NCBI RefSeq assembly: GCF_002860285.1
Contig: NZ_PGVF01000021.1
Span: 1-64,000, forward strand
Length of the DNA: 64,000 nt
Origin: Bacillus sp. M6-12
GTDB taxonomy: Bacteria; Bacillota; Bacilli; Bacillales; DSM-1321
Reading direction: 5' to 3'
How positions within the stretch are numbered: the stretch's first letter is position 1; each line of letters begins with the position of its first letter. A model generated the notes under the pieces. That model was not told where the DNA came from and made no database searches. It saw only the letters and a program-made list of their open reading frames with translations. Shown here one piece after another: positions 1-7,340 of the stretch. A program made the position numbers and the translations under genes.

Positions 1-1186
1 TATTCTCTTCGTTCTCTTCCTCAGCATCTGCTCCTTCATTGCTTTCTTGGTCTTCTTTTAAGTTGTTGCTTTTATGTTGAGATTCTTGAGAATCCTCTTC
101 CTTCTGATTGTCTAATAGATTTTCATCCTCTGAGCTAGTATGCTCGTTTGATTCATCATCCTTTTGACTAGATTCAGATGCTTGGCTCGTAACTTTTTCT
201 TGAAGCACTTTTGATAAAAGCTCTTCGATATTGCCTAAGCGGTCCTGGAGTTTTTCATTTTCTTTTTTTAATGACTCGTAATCTTTTTTGGCTGATAGTT
301 CATTATGACTACTATTGCCTTCTGACTGTTTCTCCTCATTGTTTTCTTGCCCTTCAGATTGAGGTTTTTCACTATCCTCAGCTGTATGAGTTTGCGCCGC
401 TTCATTATTCTCTTGATTTCCCTGTGATTCTTGGTTATCTCCCATGCCTGCTGTTTCTGAATTTCCTTTTTCATAGTTCTCTTGGTCGTCTGTTTTTGCT
501 TGTGTTTCCTCCTCTTGTCCATCTTTTTGAGATTGCGATCTTTCACTACCGCCTCTTTTCTCATTTAAAGGTCCCTGCAGATATGATTGTGATTTTTTCT
601 CATCATCTTGGCCTTTTGATTCAGATTGACCGGCTTCTTCTAGTTTTTGTGGACTATCATCCTCATTCTTAAGTTCATTTAAAGTTGTCGACTGTTTGGA
701 TCCTTCGTTTTCTTGATCTTTTTTTTTACCCTCGCCATTTTTTTCTTGAATTAGCCTAGTGAGCATTTCTTCCAGTCTATCTAATCGCTCATTAACACTG
801 CCATTTTCATCCTTTGATTTCTGTTCATTTTTACTTTTAGTGCCTGTTGATAAGCTCGTTTCATTTCCGGACGATTTTTCCTGATCGTTCGAATAACCCT
901 CTATTGCAACATCTTCTTTTTTATTAAATAACTTACCAGTTGAGTTTTTAATAGACTCGACTGCTTTTGCTGACTTTTCTTTAACTGACTGGCCCAAGCC
1001 AGATCCTGTGCTTTTTAATTTATCCGGACTGATATTCCCGATAAGTTTCTTCCCATTCTCAGGAGTTGCCAAATAGCCAACTGCCGCCCCAATCAGGCCT
1101 CCTGCTACTGAACGCCTAATTGAACCGCTATTTGAACCATTATTAGTTTTCGTATCCTTAGTTTGAGTATTTGCTGTGTTTTCCAT
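1..1186 (-). CDS. gvpT: Gas vesicle accessory protein GvpT, C-terminus beyond window edge
   Basis: The reading frame opens at an ATG (1184-1186) behind an AGGAGGT site and stays open for at least 395 codons to the left edge, so the protein is cut by the window. The N-terminus (residues about 22-45) is a glycine-zipper, YtxH-like hydrophobic segment (SVAGGLIGAAVGYLATPENG). The remainder is very rich in Gln, Glu, Asn, Ser and Lys, with two short coiled-coil segments (NERLDRLEEMLTRLIQEK, and ENEKLQDRLGNIEELLSKV). GvpT follows gvpJ in the Bacillus megaterium operon, which matches this position. Its biochemical role is not established; interaction with the vesicle or with other Gvp proteins is inference. 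It looks unusually long and acidic. A gvpU gene would be expected just outside the window. Confidence 0.75.
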   Translation of the reverse strand, partial: MENTANTQTKDTKTNNGSNSGSIRRSVAGGLIGAAVGYLATPENGKKLIGNISPDKLKSTGSGLGQSVKEKSAKAVESIKNSTGKLFNKKEDVAIEGYSNDQEKSSGNETSLSTGTKSKNEQKSKDENGSVNERLDRLEEMLTRLIQEKNGEGKKKDQENEGSKQSTTLNELKNEDDSPQKLEEAGQSESKGQDDEKKSQSYLQGPLNEKRGGSERSQSQKDGQEEETQAKTDDQENYEKGNSETAGMGDNQESQGNQENNEAAQTHTAEDSEKPQSEGQENNEEKQSEGNSSHNELSAKKDYESLKKENEKLQDRLGNIEELLSKVLQEKVTSQASESSQKDDESNEHTSSEDENLLDNQKEEDSQESQHKSNNLKEDQESNEGADAEEENEEN

Positions 1187-1198
1187 TGTTACCTCCTA

Positions 1199-1525
1199 TT
1201 AATAGTTGAATTCGGTTGAATTTAATCGATTTGTGGACATGCTCTTTTCAAGAGATTCGAGTCTTTCATGAAGTCTCTTATTTTCTTCTTCAAGAGCTTT
1301 TGTAGAACTATCATTTGCTTTAGAAGTTAAATAGGGATCTGTTTCCCACCAATCCATACCAATTTCCTTTGCCTTATCAATAGACGCCACAATCAGGCGT
1401 ATTTTGATAGTTAAAAGTTCAACATCAGCAATACCTACCGTGATATCGCCGGCGATAACTACCCCTTTATCCAGTATCTTCTCAAGTACGTCTACAATCG
1501 TACTGGATTGCATGGAATGTTCCAT
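1199..1525 (-). CDS. gvpJ: Gas vesicle protein GvpJ (GvpA family)
   Basis: A 108-residue protein with a GvpA-type core at residues about 9-60: VDVLEKILDKGVVIAGDITV, then the second beta-alpha unit ending in LIVASIDKAKEIGMDWW. A charged C-terminal tail carries a coiled coil (EENKRLHERLESLEKSM). GvpJ is a minor GvpA homologue needed for vesicle assembly, thought to act at the tips or in nucleation. The start is the ATG behind AAGGAGG with seven bases between. It lies 25 bases downstream of gvpK and 12 bases upstream of gvpT in the same operon. The assignment as GvpJ rather than GvpS rests on gene order and on the WW-containing C-terminal extension. Confidence 0.85.
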   Translation of the reverse strand: MEHSMQSSTIVDVLEKILDKGVVIAGDITVGIADVELLTIKIRLIVASIDKAKEIGMDWWETDPYLTSKANDSSTKALEEENKRLHERLESLEKSMSTNRLNSTEFNY

Positions 1526-1550
1526 TTGAAGTCCTCCTTGCTGATTTGTA

Positions 1551-1835
1551 TTAAAGTAAACTTCCTAAAGGACCAAGGTCGATATTCAAGTCTTCAGCAT
1601 CCAGGCCAAAAATTTCTTTCAATTCTTCCATTTTTTCTTCAAGATTCGCTAGTGCCTCGCCTAAATTTTCAATCTGCTCGTCTGTCAGAGTTCCGCCTTC
1701 TACACGCCTAATCGCATGCCGTTCAACAATTTGCCTCAGCAGCTCAATGACAGTTAAAACTAACTGTGCTAATCCGTGCTCTGCATTGTCAGGGTCTAAA
1801 TTAATTTTTCCATTTGTTTGGCTGGCCGGTTGCAT
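1551..1835 (-). CDS. gvpK: Gas vesicle protein GvpK
   Basis: A small acidic protein (94 residues from the ATG at 1835) matching the GvpK family: INLDPDNAEHGLAQLVLTVI near residue 12, then ELLRQIVERHAIRRVEGG and TDEQIENLGEAL. GvpK is an essential assembly protein of gas vesicles; its precise step is unknown. An in-frame TTG lies one codon upstream, but the ATG sits 8 bases after GGGAGGA and is the better start. The gene begins inside the 3' end of gvpS (about 35 bases overlap), which indicates translational coupling. Confidence 0.88.
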   Translation of the reverse strand: MQPASQTNGKINLDPDNAEHGLAQLVLTVIELLRQIVERHAIRRVEGGTLTDEQIENLGEALANLEEKMEELKEIFGLDAEDLNIDLGPLGSLL

Positions 1836-2076
1836 CAATTAGCTCCTCCCTCTGTCTGTCAAATTGTTGTGAAGATACAGCTTTACGATTGCCCTGCTGA
1901 GCCTGAACAAGAGATTCCACAGAAGCAATTAGTAATCTTAAATCTAAATAAACTAAATCAACGCCCGCAATGGAAATGACTAAATCTGCTTTTATAGCAA
2001 CACCCTTATCAAGGATGACATCCAAAATATCAATTAATGCGATATCCTTATTTTCTATCGTTTCTCTTAGTGACAT
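1801..2076 (-). CDS. gvpS: Gas vesicle protein GvpS (GvpA family)
   Basis: A 91-residue GvpA-family protein. The core IALIDILDVILDKGVAIKAD (residues about 12-31) and VDLVYLDLRLLIASVESLV match the alpha-beta-beta-alpha fold of GvpA. The C-terminal tail is polar and unrelated to that of GvpA. Its place between gvpL and gvpK identifies it as GvpS, a minor homologue required for vesicle formation in Bacillus megaterium. The start ATG is 14 bases after the gvpL stop, and the end overlaps gvpK. Confidence 0.85.
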   Translation of the reverse strand: MSLRETIENKDIALIDILDVILDKGVAIKADLVISIAGVDLVYLDLRLLIASVESLVQAQQGNRKAVSSQQFDRQREELIDATGQPNKWKN

Positions 2077-2090
2077 ATTCTCGCCCTCAC

Positions 2091-2897
2091 TTATGAAAAG
2101 CTAGAAAAATGGTAGGCTGGCCACGGACCTGAAGCCTCAAACTGCCAGCCTGTTTCCCTCATATCCTTTTCATATTGCTGGATATGTTCCAAAAATTTCT
2201 CTACTTCAGATTCGGAAATAAGATATACACTATTCCAAGTCATATGATCCTTTCTTCCGGTGACGTCATTGCTCCACGTTCTTTTTACGTTTCCTTTAAG
2301 AGTAAACTTTTTCAAATGCAGATGAATTTTTTCACTGATTCTGTTTTTTTCTTCTTCAAGTTCAGAATCTATTATTTTATCCAGCTTCTTCTTTTCGAAA
2401 AATTGTTTACCCTTTGGCAGCTGGCTAATTTCTTCTCTCTTTGCTTCTATTGCTGGATTGTTCTCGCTCACTTGTTTTTTTAATAATTGGTCATCACAGT
2501 AAATCTTTAAATTCCATTCTTCATTCCCGGTTATTAAAGCAAAAGTCTCTGCCATTTTTGATTCATTAGATTGAACAGCTGTCTCCAAACTTTCTTGTCC
2601 TGTATATAAAGTACAAAACTTCAATGGTATAATTGTGAAAATTTTTGATAGCTTCATTACCGTTTCATGGTGGTGAAATGCCTTTTCCTGAAGCCATTCC
2701 ATATCATTATTAATCCGGTCTTTAATACTTTCCTCCGAGTAATTTACTGTGTCCAGACTGCAAACAATAGCTGTTATATTTCCGATAGGAATCTTGTATA
2801 AATCTCCTTTACCATCGAAGCCTTTTGCATCTGGAAAAGATTTTTCAGTCGCTTCTTTCGTTGGAACTAAGCCATATAAATAAATTAAATTGTCCAT
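2091..2897 (-). CDS. gvpL: Gas vesicle protein GvpL (GvpL/GvpF family)
   Basis: A 268-residue member of the GvpF/GvpL family. It begins with the family N-terminus IYLYGLVPTKEA, contains the central MEWLQEKAFHHHETVMKL and the conserved IIPLKFCTLY segment, and ends with the family signature GWQFEASGPWPAYHFSSF. The family is thought to bind monomeric GvpA and help nucleation. It follows gvpG by 13 bases and is one of two paralogues here; the other, gvpF at 3165-3932, is only distantly alike. The GvpL label follows the operon order of Bacillus megaterium. Confidence 0.88.
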   Translation of the reverse strand: MDNLIYLYGLVPTKEATEKSFPDAKGFDGKGDLYKIPIGNITAIVCSLDTVNYSEESIKDRINNDMEWLQEKAFHHHETVMKLSKIFTIIPLKFCTLYTGQESLETAVQSNESKMAETFALITGNEEWNLKIYCDDQLLKKQVSENNPAIEAKREEISQLPKGKQFFEKKKLDKIIDSELEEEKNRISEKIHLHLKKFTLKGNVKRTWSNDVTGRKDHMTWNSVYLISESEVEKFLEHIQQYEKDMRETGWQFEASGPWPAYHFSSFS

Positions 2898-2910
2898 GCT
2901 TTAACTGCCC

Positions 2911-3165
2911 TCACTTCTTCTTTGTCATCTGTTCCCATTGCTCCATTTCCATGCGCTTTGCAATTTCGTATCTCATGATCAGCTCTTCTTCCTTGGTCTT
3001 ATATGCCTCTTCAGAAATATCCTCTAGCTCATACATCATTTGCAGCTGGATCAGCTTTTGCTGAATGGTAGGAAGGTCGTACAGCTCTTTATCTGCCTCT
3101 TCTTTTATCTTTTCACCAATTTTGATTACTAGGCTGATAGGGGCGGATACTAGTTTATGCAGCAT
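2911..3165 (-). CDS. gvpG: Gas vesicle protein GvpG
   Basis: An 84-residue protein of the GvpG family. It has a hydrophobic N-terminus (LVSAPISLVIKIGEKIKEEA) and then a helical charged region (LPTIQQKLIQLQMMYELEDI, followed by SEEAYKTKEEELIMRYEIAK). GvpG usually lies between GvpF and GvpL and is essential for vesicle formation, probably as an assembly chaperone partner of those proteins. Its ATG overlaps the gvpF stop (TGATG), so translation is coupled. Confidence 0.88.
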   Translation of the reverse strand: MLHKLVSAPISLVIKIGEKIKEEADKELYDLPTIQQKLIQLQMMYELEDISEEAYKTKEEELIMRYEIAKRMEMEQWEQMTKKK

Positions 3166-3932
3166 CAGGCACCCTCAACTTTTAATCTGATGTTCACAAA
3201 GTTATAGGCAGCCCAAGGTCCGCTGTAGCTGAACTCCACCTTATCCTTCCATTTCTCATAAATCTCATTTACTTTTTGATCAAACTCTGCCTCTTTGTCC
3301 CGATCTACCAGAAAAGCGGCATTTAATAGCATTTTTTCCCCTATAGGCTCATTAGTCTTTGAAGCTTCCGTTAACTCTTTTAGCGGGTTAAATACATCCT
3401 GCTCTACTTCTTGCTTCAAAGAGCCAACGAGTTTTTGGGCAACTCCGCCTAATTGAATTCTTTCATAATAGCTGGCTGCCTCTGACTTGCCCTGAACTGC
3501 TTTAGCCATCTTCTCAAATTTCGAATTCTCTTTTACTTGCGATTCGAGCCACTCTTTTTTTCCTATTACCTTTAACCCAAGCTCAACCTTTCCTTTTATT
3601 GCAGGGAAAAGTTTTTCAAATTGCGGATATAAGTTTTCCAGCAGCACACCTACATCTTCCTTTGAGTGGAAAATATTACCGAAACTAACCGGAATGACTG
3701 TCTGGTTCTTTTTCATTACAAGGGAAACAGCATTTTGGTGCATCAGTAAATTATCTTTATTCGGATGATAAATTTTCATTGGTGCCTCGGCAGCAACAAT
3801 AGCGGCATCTTTATACCGGATCGTAAACAGTTCTTTTTTTTCTCCTTCGATTTCTATTTCCCCAAAGTTTTCATCCGTTTCTGTCTGGATTCCGCAAAAA
3901 ATATAAATACCTGCCGTTTCTTCATTGCTCAT
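3165..3932 (-). CDS. gvpF: Gas vesicle protein GvpF (GvpL/GvpF family)
   Basis: A 255-residue GvpF/GvpL-family protein. Family hallmarks are the N-terminal IYIFCGIQTE, the RYKDAAIVAAEAPMKIYHPN stretch, MHQNAVSLVMKKNQTVIPVS near residue 85, and the C-terminal FSYSGPWAAYNFVNIRL. GvpF is a GvpA-binding assembly protein found on the gas-facing surface in cyanobacteria (family knowledge). The gene lies between gvpN and gvpG. It overlaps gvpG by one base and starts 21 bases after the gvpN stop. Confidence 0.88.
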   Translation of the reverse strand: MSNEETAGIYIFCGIQTETDENFGEIEIEGEKKELFTIRYKDAAIVAAEAPMKIYHPNKDNLLMHQNAVSLVMKKNQTVIPVSFGNIFHSKEDVGVLLENLYPQFEKLFPAIKGKVELGLKVIGKKEWLESQVKENSKFEKMAKAVQGKSEAASYYERIQLGGVAQKLVGSLKQEVEQDVFNPLKELTEASKTNEPIGEKMLLNAAFLVDRDKEAEFDQKVNEIYEKWKDKVEFSYSGPWAAYNFVNIRLKVEGA

Positions 3933-3953
3933 AATAAAACTCTCCTTTTTTCC

Positions 3954-4868
3954 TCAATTAACCTTCATATTACCGCATGCTTTTATAATCAATTTTTCTG
4001 CTGTTTTAACAGGTTCATCAGATTCTATGCACCGGCTTACCTGATGGCCTAATATATCTATACATAGACGCAAAAAGGATGGATTTGAGCCATCTATTGG
4101 AATGTCATCTTCTGCAGCCAGCTTTGCGATCATTAAAGATGCCCGCAGACTTGGCCCGCTATCCTCCTTACATTCCTTTCGCAGTTCAGCTACAAGGGAG
4201 GTAATGGCTGCTGCCTGCTTCCTATCAATATTCACTTTTTCTGAAACAATAGCAGCCTCACGCTCTCGATCTTTATGATCGATAAAAATAGTAATGAGCC
4301 TATCAAGCAATGCGTCCTGGGTTTGATAGACTCCTGCGTATTCATCAGGATTGCTTGTGAATATTACTGCAAAGTCAGGATGAACACGGACAAAAGGTTC
4401 GGTTAATTTTGTGCCGTATAATGGGAGGATTCCTTCTTCTAAGATGGATAAAAAGATATTATTAGTGGTTGGCCGTGAACGGGTAAACTCATCATAAACG
4501 AGAGTGTAGCCATTCTTTACTGCCTCTAGCAAACGCCCATCCTTCCATGTCTCTGTCACACTTTCATCCCTTTTATAAACAGAACGAATATAGTTATCGA
4601 CAATTTTTTTACTCGTATATCCGGTAAAATCACCAATTAAATCTTTGTTGTTTAATTCATGATTACCATGAATGAGCATGACGGGCCGCTTTCTTCTTTT
4701 TGCCAGAGCGAGAGCCAGAGAGGTTTTTCCTGTTCCAGAGGGGCCTGTCAGATGGATAGGGTAGCCAGCCTTCAAATATTTTAATGCGCGGGAAAGTAAG
4801 TCTTCTGTTTTTTCATCCTGTACAATTTCTCTAGAGTTCTTGTTGATTTGTTTCTTTAAGACTGTCAC
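3954..4868 (-). CDS. gvpN: Gas vesicle AAA+ ATPase GvpN
   Basis: A 304-residue MoxR-like AAA+ ATPase. Walker A is GPSGTGKTSLALALAKRR (residues about 42-55), Walker B is TLVYDEFTRSRPTTNN, sensor 1 is VIFTSNPDEYAGVY, and an arginine-finger-like DALLDRLITIFIDH follows. GvpN is the ATPase of gas vesicle clusters and promotes vesicle enlargement, probably with GvpO. It sits directly downstream of the gvpO/R gene, which fits that pairing. The start ATG has a GGAGGT site (4865-4885 region). No key residue appears to be missing. Confidence 0.9.
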   Translation of the reverse strand: MTVLKKQINKNSREIVQDEKTEDLLSRALKYLKAGYPIHLTGPSGTGKTSLALALAKRRKRPVMLIHGNHELNNKDLIGDFTGYTSKKIVDNYIRSVYKRDESVTETWKDGRLLEAVKNGYTLVYDEFTRSRPTTNNIFLSILEEGILPLYGTKLTEPFVRVHPDFAVIFTSNPDEYAGVYQTQDALLDRLITIFIDHKDREREAAIVSEKVNIDRKQAAAITSLVAELRKECKEDSGPSLRASLMIAKLAAEDDIPIDGSNPSFLRLCIDILGHQVSRCIESDEPVKTAEKLIIKACGNMKVN

Positions 4869-4892
4869 TATTCTACCTCCTGATCCCCACGT

Positions 4893-5159
4893 CTACCCTT
4901 CATACTTAATCGAACTTCTGTATCGGATATCCCGCCTTTTATAGGAAGTTACTTCCTTATCCTGATTTAGATAAACATCATAAACGCCGAGCATTTCATC
5001 TTTTGCATATTTCTTCATATATTCCTTTTCCTCAATAACCTCTACAGTCAGCTTCCAGCCATTGTTATCACTTTCTTCGACAGAGGTTATTTTATGGACA
5101 GGGGCAACGAATTCATTGAAGAATTCAGTCACATTTCCCATAATCTTTTTAATTTCCAT
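4893..5159 (-). CDS. gvpR: Gas vesicle protein GvpO family (GvpR of Bacillus megaterium)
   Basis: An 88-residue protein of the GvpO family (named GvpR in the Bacillus megaterium operon). The conserved pattern is KITSVEESDNNGWKLTVEVI followed by EYMKKYAKDEMLGVYDVYLN and a basic end, SYKRRDIRYRS. The family folds as a small beta-rich domain and is functionally tied to GvpN, encoded next. Some archaeal members are needed for vesicle growth. The gene lies 24 bases upstream of gvpN. Confidence 0.85.
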   Translation of the reverse strand: MEIKKIMGNVTEFFNEFVAPVHKITSVEESDNNGWKLTVEVIEEKEYMKKYAKDEMLGVYDVYLNQDKEVTSYKRRDIRYRSSIKYEG

Positions 5160-5223
5160 TTCGGCCTCCTGCTAAGTCATGGCAGGCCAGGGGTTTGTTT
5201 ACCCTGGCTTGCCTCTTTTACTT

Positions 5224-5490
5224 CTAAATACTAAAACGGGCATTGCTTCTCTCATTTGACTGTTCCGGAAGCCCGTTTTCCTCAACTTCATCCCGGAGCA
5301 ATCCAACAGCCTCTGCGTAACGAAGCCAAGTATCCACACTGGCAATAACCACCCTTGCTTCAACTGTTAAAATTTCAATTCCGACTACCGAAACTCTAAC
5401 AAATGCATCGATAACAATCCCTTTATCTAAAATTCGGTCAATAACCTCTGCCAAGCTGGAACTATCTGTACTTTTTTGAACTGCTGCCAT
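5224..5490 (-). CDS. gvpB: Major gas vesicle structural protein GvpA-type, second copy (GvpB)
   Basis: An 88-residue GvpA-type structural protein. Residues about 6-68 are nearly identical to the gvpA product at 6993-7238: both have [20 protein letters not shown], then a beta-hairpin of [20 protein letters not shown]. This copy has VVGIEI where GvpA has LVGIEI, and a different C-terminal tail ([19 protein letters not shown]). In Bacillus megaterium the equivalent gene, gvpB, encodes a main vesicle wall protein. It follows gvpQ by 46 bases and precedes gvpR. Confidence 0.93.
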   Translation of the reverse strand: MAAVQKSTDSSSLAEVIDRILDKGIVIDAFVRVSVVGIEILTVEARVVIASVDTWLRYAEAVGLLRDEVEENGLPEQSNERSNARFSI

Positions 5491-5536
5491 TCCTGCATTC
5501 TCCTTTCATACTGACATTTAAGAATCTATCTTAATG

Positions 5537-5983
5537 TCATTTTGAGGATTTGATATTTTCATAGCTTTTGATTTTCGTAGCACCCTTAATATCCTTGGAC
5601 GTTTTGATATTGCTGATGCCTTTAATATTTTTTATGCCCTTCACTTTGTGGTCATCGTCATTTTTATTTCTTGAAGAGACCTTTTTTTGTAGTTCTTCAC
5701 CGGCTTCAACAACTTTGCCCAGCTTTTCTCTGGCAGAGAGTAAAACACTCTGAGTTTTTTCTTTCGCTTCTTCTGCCTTATCATGGAGATTATCTGCGAA
5801 ATCATCTCTGGCATGCTCGAGATTGTCTCTAAATTCATTCGCTTTATCCTGAACATGCTCCACTATTTTCTCTTTAGCTTTGTCGGCCACTACTTCTTTT
5901 ACTTTTTCCTTTATTGGCTCCGGAGCATGCTCAATTGCCCCTTTCGCCACTTTTCCAACGGCTTTTTGTATGTGTTTATCCAT
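5537..5983 (-). CDS. gvpQ: Gas vesicle accessory protein GvpQ
   Basis: A 148-residue, highly charged and helical protein. Residues 1-105 resemble late-embryogenesis-type amphipathic helices (KEKVKEVVADKAKEKIVEHV; DNLHDKAEEAKEKTQSVLLS). The last 35 residues form a Lys/Ile hexapeptide repeat with units such as IKGISN, IKTSKD, IKGATK and IKSYEN. Position between gvpP and gvpB matches GvpQ of Bacillus megaterium. No function is established. A 400-base spacer with a repeat element lies upstream, between gvpQ and gvpP. Confidence 0.75.
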   Translation of the reverse strand: MDKHIQKAVGKVAKGAIEHAPEPIKEKVKEVVADKAKEKIVEHVQDKANEFRDNLEHARDDFADNLHDKAEEAKEKTQSVLLSAREKLGKVVEAGEELQKKVSSRNKNDDDHKVKGIKNIKGISNIKTSKDIKGATKIKSYENIKSSK

Positions 5984-6150
5984 CTAATCCCCCTTTGGGT
6001 TCATAGTAAGAAAAGCGAAAGCACCCTGATTAATAAACGTCAACTAAGGTCTGCGTCTGGTAGGGTTGTAATCTAAGTCCGTTACAACCTCCGTCCTGTT
6101 GCCGCCAGCACTAGCATCCTTTCTTATCTTTAGGATTTTTAATCTTGGCT

Positions 6151-6338
6151 GTTGATTTCCGCTCTAGTGGCGGTTCGGGAGCCTCCTCGGCGCTTTGCGC
6201 CTGCGGGGTCTCACTTGACCCGTTATTCCCGCAGGACATTGAATTGGCTTCCTTGAAAAAACACCGCACGAAGGAAATGCGAAGCATTTTTGAGGAGTCT
6301 CACGCCTTCCGCTCCAATGACATAGTGGCAAAATCAAC
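6151..6338. repeat. GC-rich intergenic repeat element of Bacillaceae type
   Basis: A 188-base island, much richer in GC than its surroundings, bounded by GTTGATTT (6151-6158) and its complement AAATCAAC (6331-6338). Inside it are CCTCCTCGGCGCTTTGCGCC, GGGGTCTCACTTGACCCGTT, CCCGCAGGA, and a late GGAGTCTCACGCCTTCCGCT. From memory, this string closely resembles a repeat scattered in intergenic regions of many Bacillaceae genomes. It spans no convincing gene; the 73-codon plus-strand frame inside it is incidental. It separates gvpP from gvpQ within the operon. No second copy was seen in this window. Confidence 0.7.
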
Positions 6339-6380
6339 AATTAGCTTTAACATAGCCTATTTTTAAGAAAGGACTAGGCA

Positions 6381-6941
6381 TTACTTGGACTCCACCAAGT
6401 CACCCAGCATTTTTTCTATTTTTTGAAGGCGCTCATTTAAATTTTTATTCTCTTGCTTGATTTCCTCGTACGGTTGGCTTTCCCCACCCGAATTGTTGGA
6501 TCCGCTATTTTTTGGAGAAAGCAAACTTTTCTCGATTTTGGTTAAATAACCCGAAGCTAACTGCTTCACGCTATTTTGTGCTTGACCTGCCAGAATTTCC
6601 TGAGCCGTTTTTCTAAATTCCTGGCCTGTAACTTTTACAAACTCTGATTCACTTAAGCTTTTTATGACTTTCTTGCTGGTTCTCCGATTAGCAAACAATC
6701 CAATACCTGCTCCCACCACACCGCCAAGTATCGCCAGGTTAATAGAATAATTAGCTCCTTTCTCGTCAGTTTGGTTATTGTTATCAGTCTGTTTGTTATC
6801 TACTGTTGGCTTACCGTTTTCAGTCTGCTTACCCTCTTGAGTTTGCTTACTGTTTTCAGTTTGCTGTTTCTCTTCATAATTCTTAGTTCCTTCGTTATTT
6901 TCGTTTCCTGCCTTATTTTCATTTACTTCTTGAGATTGCAT
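6381..6941 (-). CDS. gvpP: Gas vesicle accessory protein GvpP
   Basis: A 186-residue protein. Residues 1-62 are low complexity, with hexapeptide units such as GKQTEN, GKPTVD and NKQTDN. A glycine-zipper membrane-like segment (NLAILGGVVGAGIGLFANRR) covers about residues 68-87. A basic and helical middle follows, and the end is a coiled coil (ENKNLNERLQKIEKMLGDLV). The architecture parallels GvpT, and the position after gvpA matches GvpP of Bacillus megaterium. Its role is unknown; membrane or vesicle association is inferred from the hydrophobic segment. The ATG at 6939-6941 has a GAGG-type site just upstream. Confidence 0.75.
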   Translation of the reverse strand: MQSQEVNENKAGNENNEGTKNYEEKQQTENSKQTQEGKQTENGKPTVDNKQTDNNNQTDEKGANYSINLAILGGVVGAGIGLFANRRTSKKVIKSLSESEFVKVTGQEFRKTAQEILAGQAQNSVKQLASGYLTKIEKSLLSPKNSGSNNSGGESQPYEEIKQENKNLNERLQKIEKMLGDLVESK

Positions 6942-6992
6942 TTTTATATCCTCACCTCATTAATAATTTCTTCATAGTTTCTAGTTTCTATT

Positions 6993-7238
6993 CTAATAAC
7001 TTAATTGTGGAGTTTGAGTTTGCTCTTTTTTAACACCCTCATCACTTAATAATCCAACAGCCTCTGCGTATCGCAGCCATGTATCAACACTGGCAATGAC
7101 CACCCGAGCTTCGACTGTTAGTATTTCTATACCTACAAGCGAAACCCTAACGAATGCATCAATCACAATTCCCTTGTCTAGAATTCTGTCAATTACTTCT
7201 GCCAGGCTTGAACTATCTGTACTTTTTTGGACACTCAT
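6993..7238 (-). CDS. gvpA: Major gas vesicle structural protein GvpA
   Basis: An 81-residue GvpA with the canonical wall-forming core: [20 protein letters not shown], then [20 protein letters not shown] and [15 protein letters not shown]. It is the first gene of the operon. An in-frame TTG at 7256 would lengthen it, but the ATG at 7238 is preceded by GAGAGGAG at the right distance and gives the usual N-terminus ([11 protein letters not shown]). GvpA monomers polymerise into the ribs of the gas-filled shell that gives buoyancy. Two near-identical structural copies (gvpA and gvpB) are encoded here. Confidence 0.95.
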   Translation of the reverse strand: MSVQKSTDSSSLAEVIDRILDKGIVIDAFVRVSLVGIEILTVEARVVIASVDTWLRYAEAVGLLSDEGVKKEQTQTPQLSY

Positions 7239-7315
7239 GTCTTTGTCTCCTCTCAAATTTTTGATTTTACGGGAGGTTACTTGGACAACTTTATTTTTGC
7301 GGGCCTAGTTTGTAT

Positions 7316-7340
7316 ATACCTTCTGTGCTCTCACCTAAAC
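7316..7340 (-). promoter_or_regulatory. Candidate sigma-B-type promoter of the gas vesicle operon
   Basis: Read on the minus strand, GTTTAG (7335-7340) and AGGTAT (7316-7321) are separated by 13 bases and lie about 78 bases upstream of the gvpA ATG. Each differs by one base from the sigma-B consensus GTTTAA / GGGTAT, and the spacing is right. No good sigma-A pair was noticed closer to the gene. The call is by pattern only. Confidence 0.4.

Noticed and set aside
211..672. Plus-strand 153-codon frame and a minus-strand 98-codon frame inside gvpT
   Set aside because: Both are shadows of the low-complexity gvpT frame, which has a proper start at 1186 and no internal stop.
6145..6366. 73-codon plus-strand frame in the gvpP-gvpQ gap
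   Set aside because: It is the GC-rich repeat element read in frame. There is no ribosome binding site.
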